Positions 1 through 11,400 of a stretch of DNA of 64,000 nt are shown piece by piece. This stretch comes from Flectonema sp. DT1601 (lineage: Eukaryota; Euglenozoa; Diplonemea; Diplonemida; Diplonemidae): positions 310,001 to 374,000 of the forward strand of contig OZ025807.1 of assembly GCA_964019425.1 (NCBI GenBank). Direction: 5' to 3'. The notes under the pieces were generated by a model. It was not told the DNA's origin. It worked only from the letters and a program-made list of their open reading frames with translations, and did not search any database. Position numbers and translations under genes: made by a program. Each line of letters begins with the position of its first letter. The first letter of the stretch is position 1.

Positions 1-512
1 CTGAGCAATTCCAAGTAACGATATACACAATTAGAATAATGACTACCCAGAAGCAACGGAATCTGTTGCTGAGTTTAGTGTGTCTTGCGTTATTTTATTC
101 TTTGGGCAGATGTTTAAAAGTGACTCTCTCTCTTTCTCCCTCTCTTTCACTTTCTCTCCCTTCAAGACTTAGAGGAAATTTAAAAAATAGGAACGTAGAG
201 GAAAGAAGAAAGAGAGATAGAAAAGGGGAAAAAAAGAGGGAGGGGGGGCTGAAATGAAAAACCAAACCAGAAATTAACAACCCTGAACATATGCGGAAGA
301 ATACGAAATTCCTCAGCGCGCTATCACCGCAGAATTAATTTTTTATCTTAAATCACACGAAGCCTTCAAATAGTACCGTTGCACAAAAACAGTGTCATCG
401 GCTTGTTGCATTCAGACAACGTGACTTAAAGAAGTCACGTTGCCGTTTGCTATTACTGCCAGCGAGTAATGTAATAAGAGTTGTCGAATCCACCGAATAC
501 GGTTTTATCATC
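1..512. other. 3' flank of the RNFT-like gene, no gene seen
   Basis: This stretch lies downstream of the minus-strand RNFT-like gene. It holds a pyrimidine-rich tract (about 121-165) followed by a purine-rich tract (about 190-250), and a perfect 11-bp inverted repeat at 417-442. Open frames here come from the simple-sequence tracts and look spurious. Confidence 0.6.
417..442. other. Perfect 11-bp hairpin downstream of the RNFT-like gene
   Basis: The arms CAACGTGACTT and AAGTCACGTTG are exact reverse complements separated by the four bases AAAG. The hairpin sits about 70 bp past the stop codon of the gene at 513-1962, so it falls in its likely 3' UTR or just beyond. It has no T-run, so it is not a classical intrinsic terminator. 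A role in 3' end formation or mRNA stability is only a guess. Confidence 0.6.
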
Positions 513-1962
513 TTACTCTTCCTCCATTTCTTCATCATGTTCATCTTCTATGCTATACACAGACTCAGTAGTAATCGGGTCTTTTCTACAAAGAGGACAT
601 ATCCTGTGTCTAAGTAGCCATTCATCAGCGCAATTTTGATGAAAGAAATGACCACATGTGAGGTGGCGGGTACGTCGCTCATCTTCATAACCGCCTTGGC
701 AGATAATGCAGCTGTTTTGGTTTGTGTAATAGATTGTTGCTATCAAAAAAGAAAAGTACAAAAAAAAAAAACGACAACAACAACAACAACAGTTTAAAGA
801 ATACATACACTTCGTTATTTAGGGAAGCAACTTCTTCATCAGTAAGAATCTTACTTTCTGTAAAACTACGAAGAAGAGTTCTATTCGTACCCTGCGCAAA
901 TGGACGTCGAACATCAACAGAAAACGATCCTCTTCTACCCCGACGATAATCACTTGAGATATGATCAGGGGTATCCGGAGTGTGAGTAGTTGCAGTTGCT
1001 GCTGCTGCTTCTTCCTCTTCAGCCTCTTCAGAGGCTCTGATCATCTCTTCATAAGATAACATAAATAAGTAAGCCCACGGAATAATCATTCCACATACAC
1101 CCTTCCGATGATAATATTTATAATAAAAAATACCTGAAAACACACTTGAGCATCCCGACTTCAATAACACTTGCCAAAACGTTGCAAGCACAGGAACAAA
1201 CACGTGATACCACTTTAAGTTAAGTTCTCTATAGATGTGTGCTAAGGGAGTTAAGAAAGTAATGCTAGACAGCATTAGTATACTTTGTCTTTTTATGTGT
1301 GGTTTTTGAACAACATAAATATTACGGAGGAGGGTACCAGCAATGAGTTTTGAAACCATCAGAAACGATTCCGCAATATAGAACTCGACACAACCAAGGT
1401 CCGACTCTACCGTACTAACTTCCTTCTCAGTCAACGTTCCTTGCAAAGGAAGTCCAACAACTCTTCTTGCAATTGGAGGTAGAAGGATTGATATACTGCA
1501 TTTAATTCTAAAATGTGCCATACCATAACAAAAATCACATAAATGAAAAAAACTTTCAAATCGACGAGGTAACAAAGCCGTAGTAAAATTTTGAAGCAAC
1601 GACGCTAAGGATAAAGCAACCATTAATTGAACGCAATCGTTTGTATATGTTTGCAGTGATCTCGTGAATAACGATTCAACAGAACTCTCAAACTGCTTCC
1701 AACTTTTTGGATAAAGTCTTTTGATAATACTGCAATATTGATATCCGTACAACTCAAATAGTTTTACTGCCGATCTGCAAGCCATTGTAGCTACTAGAAC
1801 TGAGCCCATCCATATTAAGCTTTTAGCATTCACAAATTGACTGACCAATCCCTCTATTACTTTTTGATGTCCTTGTTGATCACTCCACAGTCGTATTATT
1901 CTATCAACAACTTGTGTACATCGCTTCTCGAATACCGACAGGAATAATCCTGCTGTATTCAT
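513..1962 (-). CDS. RNFT-like multi-pass RING-type E3 ubiquitin ligase
   Basis: Two exons (1962-809 and 711-513) encode about 450 residues. The intron 712-808 has a GTATGT donor and an ACAG acceptor, phase 2. Splicing creates NNEVCIICQGG, which completes a RING-H2 finger: CIIC, then CGHFFHQNC, then CPLC. Upstream are several hydrophobic segments, for example around SLIWMGSVLVATMA, FYIAESFLMVSKLIAG and WYHVFVPVLATFWQVLL, then an acidic and Ala-rich linker. Many membrane helices followed by a C-terminal RING is the layout of RNFT1/RNFT2, ER-membrane ubiquitin ligases used in protein quality control; the phrase TDEEVASLNNE before the RING also resembles that family. The start chosen is the ATG beginning MNTAGLFLS, 6 nt after a CAG; the longer upstream frame begins in repeat DNA. 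The protein ends in an acidic tail. Substrates are unknown. Confidence 0.75.
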
Positions 1963-2062
1963 AGTCTTCTGTTTATTTTCCTGGTGTGGTTTTTTGCTTT
2001 GATCATGAAAGGGGGGTGAAAAAAAAGTTAGGGGGAAAGGACCTGTGAAAGATAATGCAATA

Positions 2063-2129
2063 ATAGTTAGTATCATTAATTTTTAGTTAGTTAGCAAAGT
2101 TTTAGAATCAGAAGAAAAGTGAGAATAAG
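2063..2129. repeat. Repeat F, copy 1
   Basis: This segment shares ATAGTTAGTATCATTAATTT and then AGAAAAGTGAGAATAAG with 29014-29060, which looks like the same unit with an internal deletion. It sits just upstream of the RNFT-like start codon. The function is unknown. Confidence 0.45.
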
Positions 2130-2792
2130 AAAAAAGTATTCATTTCTGCAGTTTCCTAACATCAAAAAGGGTAATTGAATATGTAGTTTCAGGGTAATAC
2201 AATTACAGATACAACCAACTCACTAACACTTTAATGTTTTCTCTCATGTTATAAATAGTCCTGTGAAAGTAATTAATTAAAACTTGTGTCGAAATAATAA
2301 ACGACCAACAGAAGTGCCATGCAGTTTATTGTTAAAATTTGCAGAGGAGATCGAGAACCTTGTGAGTGGTAGATGGGACGTGTTGCAAATTACGCCATAG
2401 AAAATGGGGAGAGGAAAAGTTAATAAACGGGAGGAGGGGGGAAGATCGCTGTTTGATATTAAAAAAGAACAGAACTCGGCAGAATACTTTTATAAAATAA
2501 GTCGCTTTTTAAGACCCCAGTCGCCAAAGTACACAAGTTCCTTCGCGAAGTAAAAAGAGGAATCTGGAAAGCTTCATTCTTCTTCTCCTGAGTAGCGCAA
2601 CCCGCAAGACACACAGAGCTTCGTGTCTCTTCCTCTTCTTCTTCTTTTTTTTTTTTTTTTTTCAAATAAGCTTGCTATTTGAACCAGCAAAAGTTGCCTT
2701 TTTAAAAAAAAAAAGGACTGTGTAGGAGGTAAATGATAAATCTTTTTGTTTGTTGTTGTTGTTGATATAAGTCACTGACTCCAATTGTAGTA

Positions 2793-2910
2793 CCGACGTA
2801 GTCGGAGAGAAGAAACTATTCAGATTGAAAACCGATATTTCTTATAGACATGACTTGCAACAGAATTCTGTCTGCGTTCAGCGAAATATATAAGGCTAAG
2901 CTGAATGGTT
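2793..2910. repeat. Repeat A, copy 1 (about 110 bp dispersed repeat)
   Basis: This copy aligns with 13613-13720 over its whole length. Both begin ACCGACGTAGTCGGAGA, continue with a shared TTCAGATTGAAA block and a TATTTCTTAT block, then CATGACTTGC, then GCGTTCA and CGAAAT, and end near a GGCTAA motif. Copy 1 carries about 15 extra bases (around CAGAATTCTG). The opening contains the inverted repeat CCGAC/GTCGG. It may be a short nonautonomous element or a noncoding RNA gene; no coding frame is conserved. Confidence 0.6.
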
Positions 2911-4677
2911 TTTTTCGTGAGCTGCTAATTATAAATACAGTTTTTTTTTTTTTCTTTATTTCTATTTTTTTTTTTTTTAAGAAGAAAACACAAAAGTAAA
3001 AGGAGACTTAAGAGAACCATAACAAAAAAAAAAAAACACCAAAAAAGAAATTCTTTTTTTTTTTTTTTTTTTTTTCGACACACCAGGAGAGAGTTTTTAT
3101 AAAAACAATTGAACGCTATTGCCTTAAGAAAGGACTGTTTTGGAGAGAGAAATTTGAGTTGTAATATAGACATAGGTTGAATCCTATGATGAGTATAACA
3201 AGTACTTGATGATTATTTATCAAACGTTGCTGTACTCTAAAGTGAGTATCTCATTGTAATAGAGAACCCAATCCACAGCCATTTCCGAAAACTCAGAAAT
3301 GGATTGTTGGGTTAAATGGGATGTAGCTTCCACTCTAGTTTCGAATCCGATGTTATTCTGTAAGAGGGAAAGACATGAGTACCTAATTTGTACAAGAATT
3401 TTAATTAAAATGAAAAGAAACGAAATACGAAAATCCGTAACGGACTTTGCGCAGCAGACAATAAAAGCAATCCCCCTGCTTGCGAGAGGAGCTGGCACTG
3501 GAACTGTTTTCAGGTATGAAACAACGTTGTGCTATTACTAAGTGACTTTAAGAGCTGCCGAGAGCCGAGATGGAAGGGAGGGGGGTAACTTGATACTATG
3601 ATTAAATATAAGCCAAGAAGGAAGGGAAAATAAACGGAAATAAAAAGCCCATAAAGGCGAAATGCCTACTAGAAACCATGGCACAAAAGAAGCGTGAAGA
3701 GGATAGCCCTTCTTAGGTGGACTTAGAGAGGTTGGGAAGTCGTCATCTAAGGCAAATTGTGGCACGATACAATAATTATTTTTTTGTAATTTCGTTCTCA
3801 ATACGAATTTTCAAGAATGACGAGTGCCTAGAAGAACAACAGAGGAATTAAGAGTTTGTTTTCTTTTCTTTTCTTTTGTCCCCCAAAAGAAGGTGCATTC
3901 CGAGAGGAAAACCACATGCGATCCGAGGAAGAAGGCAGTTCGACTCGTAGATTCAGTGAGTCTCGTTCACCACCAATACCCCTGTGATATTGAGCTAATA
4001 TAAAACATGTCTTATTGGTAAGAGAAAAAGGGGGGAGTGAAAAAAAATAGAAAGGGAATGAATTGTTGTTTCAGGTTGTTTTTTCAGTTTTTCGTTATTT
4101 TTTTCAAAAAAAAAAAAAAAAAAAAAGGTTTTAAAAAAAAAGCCCCATTAACCTGCAATAAAGTAGTAAGAAGGCCAAGGCAATGATTCTTTGGTGATGT
4201 TGACACAAGTCTCAGTTCGCAACAGATGTCGCCAGTCAGACTCCCCACCCGACTTATTGTTAAACTGAAACATAAACAGTAACAAAGTGTGAGACTTGTC
4301 AGCGAGGTGCCAGTTCTTTTTTTTTTTTTTTTTTTTTTTTCCCCTTTTTTGTTCCCTTTTTCAACTCATATAACTACACTAAGTTGTTTTAGTGTGGAAA
4401 TAAAAAAAAAAAAATTAAAAAAAAAATAAATTAAAATTAAAATATAAATCACTAAAGGATAAGATTAAAAGAATGAGAATGATAGTCCTCCCTGACAGGG
4501 GACCTTACCAGTGATATTCTATTCGAGCTATTGAGGAAAACGGCTACAGAGTCGATCTTCTCTACAATTTTTCGAATTACTTCCTTATCATCAATGGATA
4601 ATACAACAACAAAAAAATGTGTTTTTTTTTTTTTTTTTTTTTTTTTTTCTTGCAATGCAAAAAAAAAAAAATAACAA

Positions 4678-4712
<35 letters not shown>

Positions 4713-5186
4713 TTTTATGCAGGAGCTGCAAAGAAAAAGAGTTTTAAAAAAAAAGGAGGAGGAAAGAAGAAAACAAAAAAAAAAAAAAAAAAAAAAAAAA
4801 GTCCTCCCAAAAAAGGGGACCAATGGATGAGCAGACCCTCAACAGTTAACACGAAAACAGGGCAGTAGTTAGTTAATAGCAAAAACCACATCACTACGTA
4901 CAGTTATAAAAAACGCAAATAGTCACAACACGATGACCTTTTTTTTTTTTTTTTTCTTTCTTTCTTTTTTTATTAATGTATTTCATGTGTGGCTTTGAAA
5001 TCGCTTCGCTTTCACCACAAAAACATAAAATTCACAAAAAAAAAAAAAAAACAACAAAAAAAAAAAGAGCACGCAAAAAAAAAAAAAAGCGCCATAGGCA
5101 TACAGAAGGATGGGGTTCCTTTCCGCATATGTCCCGTGTAGCAATATCACCAGTAGGTGGCACTTATTTAACGAAATATGAAATGA

Positions 5187-5214
5187 AATTATTATTATTA
5201 TTATTATTATTAAA
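5187..5214. repeat. ATT trinucleotide microsatellite
   Basis: About nine uninterrupted ATT units lie between two A-rich tracts, in noncoding DNA 3' of the EGF-repeat gene. Confidence 0.85.
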
Positions 5215-5409
5215 AAGAATAAAAAAAAAAAAAAATGAGAGATGTGATCACGCGCACGGAGAGAATTCTATTAGGAACTAAGTTTTGGTTTTGTTTTGTG
5301 TGCAGTAGGGTGTATAATTAATAATTTCTAAAAAAAGAAATATTCTGAACACACCAAACTCCGCCAATAACTCTGTGAACACGATTTTTTTTAAAAAAAA
5401 AAAAAAAAA

Positions 5410-8400
5410 TTATATCTTACCATACTGTAAGTTTATGTCAGGCAAACTTTCCATATGCGTCCCTGCAGATGCTTCAGATTCTCGTCGTGAAATCTCTGAT
5501 ATTGTTCGATGAAACTCAGCTATAGAAACAGCCTGAGAACGTCTTCTGATTCGTACGATCGTTACAACGAGTGCAATTAGAAACAACAACGAAGCGGTGG
5601 CAATTAGTATTACAATTAACCAATCAGGTCCAGCATCATCCTCAGATCCTGTAGTGCTCGCTGCGTTACCTAAATGTTTATATTCAGGTGTATCATAATA
5701 AGGAGAGTCTAGAGGTAGGGTTGCTGTTATAATGTCACCACAAACAGCAGGTTTACCAACGTCAGAAATAGAATTATCGTTTAAACAAATGCAGGTAAAG
5801 TCGTTCATTTCTGAATGGCTGTGATCAAGACATCGTTGTCCTCTACCACATGGTGATGCCTTACATTCATCAAAGACACATTTAGCAGTTCCGTTCCTAG
5901 CAGACATAGATTTATCATAATCGCATGAACAGATGTAGTCACCCATACTGTCTGGTGATTTCTTTAAGTCTAAACAACTTTGATACTTACCACACGGAGA
6001 GTATTCACACTCATCAGAGCTGCAAAGAGGGGGTTTTCCTACAGAAGTGATTCCATTCTCACAGGTACAGATGTAGTTATTTAATTTCGTCGAATCTTTG
6101 TCAGGATCCACACATGCTTGGTCTCCGCAAACTTTCGCTCTGCACTCGTCGTAGATGCATTTGGCAGGTCCATCTTTTTTTGAAACAGAGCTACCAAAAC
6201 ATGTACAGATATAATCATGCTGTACATGATAAGACGTATTCGGATCAAAACAAGTTTGATTTAATCCACAAGGGGTAGCAAGACACTCATTGATATCACA
6301 AGTTGCGACACCACCTGAACTACTAACTCCATTATCACAACCACATATGTAATCACTTAATGATGAGAATGATGTATTCGGATCAGTACATGTTTGACCT
6401 GGTCCACAAGGTGATGGAGTAATAAGACATTCATCCTTTGAACATGTTGCTGGCCCTCCTACTGCTACTCTGGTTGGATCACTTATGCATTGGCAAATAA
6501 AATTATGTTGACTTGTATAACCTTTATCAGGATCGATACAAGTCTGATTCAATCCACACGGGATTGTATCACATTCATCTACTTCACATGTTGCTCTTCC
6601 TCCAACACTACTCACTCCATTAGCACAAGTACATATGTAGTCACTTAGACTGGCGAAAGTCTGATCGGGATCGTCGCATGTTTGGTTTAAACCGCAAGGA
6701 TTATTAGCACATTCATTGCTGTCACATTGTGCAGGCGCGTCAATATTAGTTAACGAGCTGTTTGATAAACAAGTACAAACAAAATCATGTTGTGATTTGT
6801 AACTTATATTTGGATCACTACATTCTTGTTGATCACCACATGGATTTGGCACACACTCGTTGAGTTCACATGTTGCGGCACCACCAATGCTGCTGACACC
6901 ATTAGGACATGTGCAGGTGTAGTCTAACAGAGAAGTGAAATTCATATTCGGATCAAAACAAGTCTGGTTACCACCACAAGGGTCGCTGTAGCATTCATCT
7001 GCCTCACATACAGCAGGACCATCTATCATTATCAAAGTCTGATCTTTATCACAGGTACACACAAAGTCATGTTGACTTTTGTAACTGACATCCGGGTCAG
7101 AGCAAGTCTGGTCTAGTCCACAAGGATCAGCCAGACACTCATCAATTTCACAAGTAGCTGGACCTCCAGTAGCAAACACGCCGTTATTGCAGGTGCAGGT
7201 GAAGTCACTTAAACTACTAAAACTTGGGTTTGGATCAAAACATACTTGTGAACCCTCACAAGGAGAACGTAAACACTCATCAGAATCACACTTTGCCTTA
7301 TCATCTACTTTACTACGAGTTGGATCAGAGACACAAGTACAGATGTAGTCATGTTGAGATAAGTAACTTTTATTAGGATCGACGCATGTCTGTTGTGCAG
7401 CGGGTCCACAAGGATCTCCAACACACTCATCAATTTCACACTTAGCAGGACCCCCAGTAGCTGATGCCCCATTACTACAGTTACATGTGTAGTCACTCAG
7501 TGATGTAAATGACTTGTTTGGATCGCTACATGTTTGACCAGTTCCACAAGGAGCTCCAGCACATTCATCTGCGTCACAAGTTGCTGGGCTTCCAATCTGA
7601 GTTAGTGTCGGATCTAAAATGCAACTACAAATAAAATCGTTTCTCGATTTTAAACTAATGTCTGGATCATTACAAGTTTGATTATTTCCACAAGGTGTTG
7701 AGTCACATTCGTTAGATTCACAAGTAGCTGAACCACCTTTAGCAGTAACTCCATTAGGACAAGAACATATGAAATCACTAATTGAAGTTGGTGACGTATC
7801 CATATCCATACAAGTCTGCGTAGCTCCACATGGATCTGGAGAACATTCATCTAAAACACAAATCGCTTCTTGACCTGTTGCAGATCCAGTTGCTGGGGGT
7901 TTGCAGAGGCATTCCCAATCAAGAAGACTTGAAGAATCAGTATTTTTATCACTACAAGCCTGAGCTGATGTTCCGCACGGTGACAATACCGTAATACATT
8001 CATCTACTTGACATGCTGCTGGAGCTCCAATCATCGTTCCAGTTCCAGCAGTGCAGCTACACTGGTAATCATTTAATGAATTTGCTTCTGGGTGAGGATC
8101 TACACACTTTTGAGTACCACCACAAGGCATTTGATCACATTCATTACTATTACCTGAAGAGCAGATGGCAATGTCTCCGATATTTTGAATTCCGTTAGCG
8201 CAAGTGCAAGTGAAATCTCCAGTTACAGATGCCTTGGTGTCAGAATCTAAACACTGCTGAGATCCACAAGGCTTAGATACGCATTCATCAATAACACATT
8301 TAGCGTTGACTCCAATAGCTGATGTTGAAGGATCAGACTTGCAACTGCACACAAAATCATGAAGAGCTGTTCTACTCGTTGTTGGATCTGCACAGTCTTG

Positions 8401-11400
8401 ATCAGTCTCGCAAGGAATAACATCACACTCATTGAGGGTACACAAAGCAGAAGTACCTGTACTCGTTATTGAAGTATCAACAAGACATGAGCAAATAAAA
8501 TCTTGTAAACTATTTGGATTTGTGTTAGGATCATTACAGCTCTGATCACTACCACAAGGTGTTGCTTGACACTCATCAGAAACACAAAGAGCAGGTGAAT
8601 TTACTTTTGAAATAGTACTATCAGATATACAAGTACAAGTGTAATCACCAATTGCGCTGTACGCCTTGTTTGGATCGTCACAAGTCTGATTCATACCACA
8701 AGGTTGAGATAAACATTCATCTCGTGTGCATGTCGCAGCAGTTCCAGTGGAAGTAACCGTTGGATCGTTGTCGCAGGAGCATTTAAAATCCTTTACTGAT
8801 TTTGGTGAAGTATTTGTGTCATTACAGCTTTGATTATTTCCACAAGGGTTGGATGCGCATTCGTCTTTAGTACATTTCGCCTCTCCATCAACTTTGAAAA
8901 TCGAACTATCACTTGCACACGTACAGGTATAGTCATGTTGACTTGCATAACTTTTATTTGGATCGTTACATATTTGTGAACCACACGGATCTCCAATACA
9001 CTCATCTAGAGTACACGTTGCTTTAGTTCCCGTAGATGATAAACTTGTGTCAGTTTTACATGTACAAATATAGTCTTTTATACTGTTTGGTGATGGGTCA
9101 GGATCGGTACAAGTTTGTTCCGTGCCGCAAGGTGCTTTGTCGCATTCATTCTTAGAACACAATGCTGGGGATGCGATTTTTGTAATTGACGTATCAGAGA
9201 TACAACTACATACATAATCACTTTGTGATCTGTAACCTTTGTCAGGATCATTACACGTTTGATCAGAACCACAAGGTGTTGACTGACACTCATCAAGTGT
9301 GCAGGTTGCTGCAGTTCCTGTTGCAGTAAGAGTCATATCTGATTTACAACTACATGAAAAGTCTTTTAAACTTTTTGGTGATGGATCTGGATCTGAGCAA
9401 ACTTGTTCACTTCCACAAGGGTCTTTATCGCATTCATCTTTCGAACATAATGCCGGACCGTTTACTTTTGTTATAGAAGAATCTGATGCACATGTACAAG
9501 AGAAATCATGTTGCGATGAGTATGATTTATTTGGGTCATCACACACTTGATTCATACCACAAGGACTCAGAGTACACTCATCTAGATTACATGTGGCTTT
9601 AGAACCTGTGGCAGTGATGGTTGTGTCTGTTTTACAGGAACAGACGAAGTCTTTTAGGTTCTTTGGTGACTGGTTGCTATCGTTGCAGGTCTGATCTGTT
9701 CCACAAGGGTCTTTTAAACACTCATCAACATTGCATACTGCTGGAGAGTCAACCTTTGAGACTGACATATCACTATCACAGGTACATATAAAGTCATGTT
9801 GTGATGAATAACTTTTATTAGGATCGTCACAAGTTTGACCATTTCCACACGGTGTTGATGTACACTCATCAACACTACATGTTGCTCCTGATCCAGTTGC
9901 TTTTATCGAAGGATCGTCTTTACATGAACATATGAAATCTTTTAACTTTTTAGGTGATGGATCTGGATCGTTACAAGTCTGGTCAGTACCACACGGCGAT
10001 GTTGAGCATTCATCCTTCTCACATATCGCAGGATCGTCAATTTTCTTTAATGTTGGATCAGAAATACATGTGCAGATGTAATCATGTTGAGAGTCGTATC
10101 CTTTATTTGGATCTTCACATGTTTGACCTGAACCACAAGGAGATGCATCACACTCATCAACAGTACATATTGCAGATGCTCCAGTTGCTTTAATACTGCT
10201 ATCGGCCTTGCATGTACAAATATAATCATCTGTTGATGCTGATGAGGTGTCTGGGTCATTACAATCTTGATTACTACCACAAGGAGATGCATCACACTCA
10301 TCAACAGTACATATCGCAGATGCTCCAGTAGCTTTAGTACTGCTATCGGCTTTGCATGTACAAATATAATCATCTGTTGATGCTGATGAGGTGTCTGGGT
10401 CATTACAATCTTGATCACTACCACAAGGAGATGGGTCACACTCATCTACTGGACAGTCAGCTGGAGATCCTGTTTTTGTTACCATCGAGTTAGATTTACA
10501 GCTGCATTCATAGTCATTTAGACTACCAGCAGACGTGTCTGGGTCTAAACAGTCTTGATCTGTGCCGCATGGGTTAGGATCGCACTCGTCTTTAACGCAG
10601 TTTGCGAGTTTTCCTGTCGCTGTAATGGAATTGTCAGATTTGCATGTGCATGTGTAATCATTTTTTGACATTGCAGTTGGATTTGGATCATTACAGAGTT
10701 GTTCACCACAAGGTTTTGCTATACACTCATCATCAGTTGAACATGACTTGGTTGTTGGTAAGAAATAGTTTCGTGTGTACTTTCCCATTTGTCTGCTGTA
10801 TCTGCAGGTTCCAGGACACGTTTTTTCACACTTATCATTTCCAATGCTGTGAATAGCCATCGAGTTCTTGTTGTAGGCCCAGCATTCTATATTTGCGTCA
10901 CTGTTTACAAAAGAATAAGAACATCCTCCTTTTGATTGTGGTGTTTTTAAATGACACCAACCGTCACTAAGACGCCACCAAAATGCTACGCAATCACCTT
11001 TATCTAAACACTGCTGTCTGCAGTATGTGAATGAACCTTGATTAACGACAACACCTGGGACGGGACAACCTTGTTGACTTCGGCAGAAACCTTGACCGAT
11101 TAAATCGAATTTAGGATTATTCAGTCTAACAGTGTGGTAAATATGTTTGGCTTCATAACCTGCGGTAGCCTTAGCAAGAAGACAAGTTACCGTGTATTCT
11201 TGACCATCTTCTACTGGCTTTGCTGGATTCTTGCTATAATTCTTAACAATGATTTCTGCAACACCGTCTACTACGATCCCTTGGTGGATTGCATCTTTGT
11301 AAAATGGGTTTGCCCTCCAACTATCAACATCACCTTTAGGCCAAGCTTTGTTAGAAGTTGTTGTGATGCAGTTAACGGTTTCCCCTTCAATACCACCCTC

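Larger units (their letters stand above)
1963..5409. other. Intergenic region rich in homopolymers and small repeats
   Basis: This 3.4 kb stretch separates the EGF-repeat gene from the RNFT-like gene. It holds long A/T runs (e.g. near 3058-3075, 4100-4126, 4620-4708, 4777-4800), an ATT microsatellite near 5187-5214, one copy of repeat A (2793-2910) and one of repeat F (2063-2129). Open frames here are made of Lys- or Phe-encoding homopolymers. I see no credible gene. Confidence 0.6.

Noticed and set aside
1963-2076. N-terminal extension of the RNFT-like protein
   Set aside because: It would be encoded by repeat F and homopolymer DNA without an ATG-to-signal logic; the ATG at 1962 after a CAG is better.
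3220-3541. Overlapping open frames of about 80-92 codons on both strands
   Set aside because: Neither has a domain or a signal; long antisense overlap suggests chance openness.
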